Part shown: piece after piece, positions 5,801 through 6,948 of the stretch | How the letters are laid out: the number at the start of each line of letters is the position of its first letter | Numbering within the stretch: position 1 is the stretch's first letter | Source of the DNA: Herminiimonas sp. | GTDB taxonomy: Bacteria; Pseudomonadota; Gammaproteobacteria; Burkholderiales; Burkholderiaceae | Assembly: GCA_014377155.1 (NCBI GenBank) | Contig: JACMQD010000343.1 | Coordinates: 1-6,948 of the forward strand | Length of the DNA: 6,948 nucleotides | Reading direction: 5' to 3' | Position numbers and translations under genes: made by a program | Notes under the pieces: model-generated | Told to the model about the DNA's origin: nothing | Databases searched by the model: none | The model's input: only the letters and a program-made list of their open reading frames with translations

Positions 5801-6481
5801 CTAAAGCAAAGAAGCGGCAAAGCGGTCAAGGCGCGGTAAATAGAATTTTTCGGTATCGAGTGAAAAAGCAATGCGACTGACGCGCCCTGTCAGCAATTCC
5901 CGTTTGACGAAGCCGATGTAGCGAGAATCCTTGCTGTTGTCGCGATTATCGCCAAGCATCATATATTGGCCTGCGGGTACCGTGACCGGGCCGAACGAGC
6001 GCAGCGACAGGCGCTCCTGCAACAAGATGATCGAGCGCTGTTTGCCAAGTAATTGCTCGGTAAGCATGACTTGTGTGCCGGCATAGTCCGGCATGGTGTG
6101 TGCGGTGACGCTGCCGGTGGCAGCCGAATAATCAGCCTTTACACCGTTGATGATCAGCTCCTCCCCCTGCATTTCAACGATATCGCCGGGAATTCCGATA
6201 AGACGCTTTACCAGGCGGATACCGTCTTCAGGCGACGTAAATGTCACGATATCGCCACGCTGCGGTTCTGCCAGTTGCTTGACCACTACATCGGTGAAGG
6301 GGATCTTGACGTCGTATGCGAGACGGTTGGTGACAATCCGGTCACCGATGATCAGAGTCGGATACATCGAACTGGTCGGCACGCCATACCAGTCTGCAAA
6401 TGCGCTGCGCACCACGATCATGCCCAATATGATAACCAGAACACTTTTGTTTTCAGCAATGATTCGTTTCAGGTGCCGCAT
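5801..6481 (-). CDS. lepB: Signal peptidase I (short, single membrane span)
   Basis: This 226-residue type I signal peptidase would cleave signal peptides from proteins exported across the inner membrane. One N-terminal membrane helix (about 13-30) anchors a periplasmic catalytic domain. The nucleophile Ser38 lies in SSMYPTL, the general base Lys92 in RLVKRLIGIPGD, and the conserved box GDNRDNSKDSRYIG is at 177-190. All hallmark S26 residues are intact. It is shorter than the E. coli enzyme (about 324 residues, two membrane segments) and closer in layout to single-span forms. It is not beside lepA or rnc, where the housekeeping betaproteobacterial lepB usually sits, so I infer a second, accessory copy; the symbol names the family. 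The ATG at 6481 has GGAG five bases upstream. It lies behind the gap terminator, so it needs its own promoter. Confidence 0.93.
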   Translation of the reverse strand: MRHLKRIIAENKSVLVIILGMIVVRSAFADWYGVPTSSMYPTLIIGDRIVTNRLAYDVKIPFTDVVVKQLAEPQRGDIVTFTSPEDGIRLVKRLIGIPGDIVEMQGEELIINGVKADYSAATGSVTAHTMPDYAGTQVMLTEQLLGKQRSIILLQERLSLRSFGPVTVPAGQYMMLGDNRDNSKDSRYIGFVKRELLTGRVSRIAFSLDTEKFYLPRLDRFAASLL

Positions 6482-6517
6482 GCGATCTCCGATGCAATAG
6501 CCGCGAGGCGAATGGTT

Positions 6518-6523
6518 AATATA
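6518..6523 (-). promoter_or_regulatory. Possible -10 element for the signal peptidase gene
   Basis: TATATT on the minus strand matches five of six -10 bases and lies 36 bases before the start codon, between the gap terminator and lepB. I could not find a matching -35 at 16-18 bp, so this may be an activator-dependent or alternative-sigma promoter, or chance in an AT-rich stretch. Confidence 0.3.
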
Positions 6524-6568
6524 GCAAAAAACCGATTCCGCTCGCGCCTTAAAACGACGGACGGATAC

Positions 6569-6604
6569 AAAAAAAGCATGACGCCATTACGCATCATGCT
6601 TTTT
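6569..6604 (-). terminator. Rho-independent terminator after gap (possibly bidirectional)
   Basis: The arms 6571-6581 and 6594-6604 are perfectly complementary over 11 bp (GCATGA core flanked by A/T runs) around a 12-base loop. Read on the minus strand, the hairpin is followed by a T-run (seven T at 6569-6575), and it begins 46 bases after the gap stop codon. The plus strand also ends in five T. It should end transcription of gap and isolate the signal peptidase gene. Confidence 0.88.
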
Positions 6605-6650
6605 ACAACGGCGGCTGCTATGACACCCGCCAGATGCCGTACCAGTCAGG

Positions 6651-6948
6651 CTATTTAGCCGCCATCAGCGCAACAGTAGTGTCGAGCATGCGATTCGAAA
6701 AACCCCACTCGTTGTCGTACCACGACGAGACTTTTACCAATCGTCCCGAGACTTTGGTCAGGGTCGAATCGAAATTGCTCGAAGCCGGATTGTGGTTGAA
6801 ATCGACCGACACCAGCGGCTCGGTCTGAAACGTCAAAATGCCTTTTAAGGCGCCTTCCGAGGCTTCCTTCATGATGGCATTGACTTCGTCCACGGTCGTG
6901 TCGCGGGCAGCGATGAACGACAGGTCGACGATCGACACGTTGATGGTC
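6651..6948 (-). CDS. gap: Glyceraldehyde-3-phosphate dehydrogenase, C-terminal part (partial)
   Basis: The last 98 residues of a phosphorylating glyceraldehyde-3-phosphate dehydrogenase are present, from [11 protein letters not shown] to the stop at 6651; the 5' part, including the catalytic cysteine, is beyond the right edge. Recognisable family segments are [30 protein letters not shown] and [16 protein letters not shown]; the Asn of YDNEWG contacts the NAD nicotinamide in known structures. The enzyme is a cytoplasmic tetramer of central glycolysis/gluconeogenesis. The frame continues open through 6947, so the GTG at 6938 is an internal valine codon, not a start. A strong terminator follows, so it ends its own transcription unit. 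Whether this is the GapA or GapB type cannot be told from this part. Confidence 0.96.
   Translation of the reverse strand, partial: TINVSIVDLSFIAARDTTVDEVNAIMKEASEGALKGILTFQTEPLVSVDFNHNPASSNFDSTLTKVSGRLVKVSSWYDNEWGFSNRMLDTTVALMAAK

Noticed and set aside
6053..6658. 201-codon open frame on the plus strand
   Set aside because: It is antisense to lepB and crosses the gap terminator. The opposite strand holds intact signal peptidase catalytic motifs.

Overview
All genes in this window are read from the minus strand. In transcription order (right to left) they are: the 3' end of a glyceraldehyde-3-phosphate dehydrogenase gene (gap), a hairpin terminator, a short single-membrane-span signal peptidase I, a glutathione S-transferase-like protein, a very large membrane sensor with six PAS domains and a GGDEF output domain, a small plant-type [2Fe-2S] ferredoxin, and the promoter and leader region of a ribosomal RNA operon, ending with the first 30 bases of 16S rRNA. 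The window looks chromosomal. Mature 16S start, boxA style and protein sequences fit a betaproteobacterium, and Oxalobacteraceae (a Herminiimonas/Janthinobacterium/Collimonas-like bacterium) is my best guess. That assignment is from recognition only, not from a search.

Region 1-564 is the rrn control region. Two promoter candidates, both with 17-bp spacers, lie about 160 bp apart: P1 at 503-531 and P2 at 342-370. They are followed by a boxB-like hairpin (305-324), a boxA antitermination element (224-237) and two tandem mini-hairpins with GNRA-type tetraloops (46-57 and 58-71) just before the mature 16S 5' end.

Region 565-4759 is a two-gene unit. The first gene is a diguanylate cyclase candidate of about 1,290 residues with TM-dCache-TM-HAMP-6xPAS-GGDEF architecture; its output motif is AGDEF with an intact RxxD inhibitory site. 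The second is a 101-residue ferredoxin starting 13 bases after the cyclase stop. No terminator is visible between the ferredoxin and rrn P1, so readthrough into the rRNA operon is possible.

Region 4760-6568 holds the glutathione S-transferase and the signal peptidase, with spacers of 235 and 152 bases. An imperfect inverted repeat at 4858-4880 sits next to a weak promoter candidate for the sensor gene. Region 6569-6948 is the terminator and the end of gap.

I see no mobile element, CRISPR array, tRNA or phage gene. The points most worth a second look are the sensor-cyclase/ferredoxin pair, its closeness to the rrn promoter, the triplicated PAS block, and the short extra signal peptidase. None of these amounts to a demonstrated new system.
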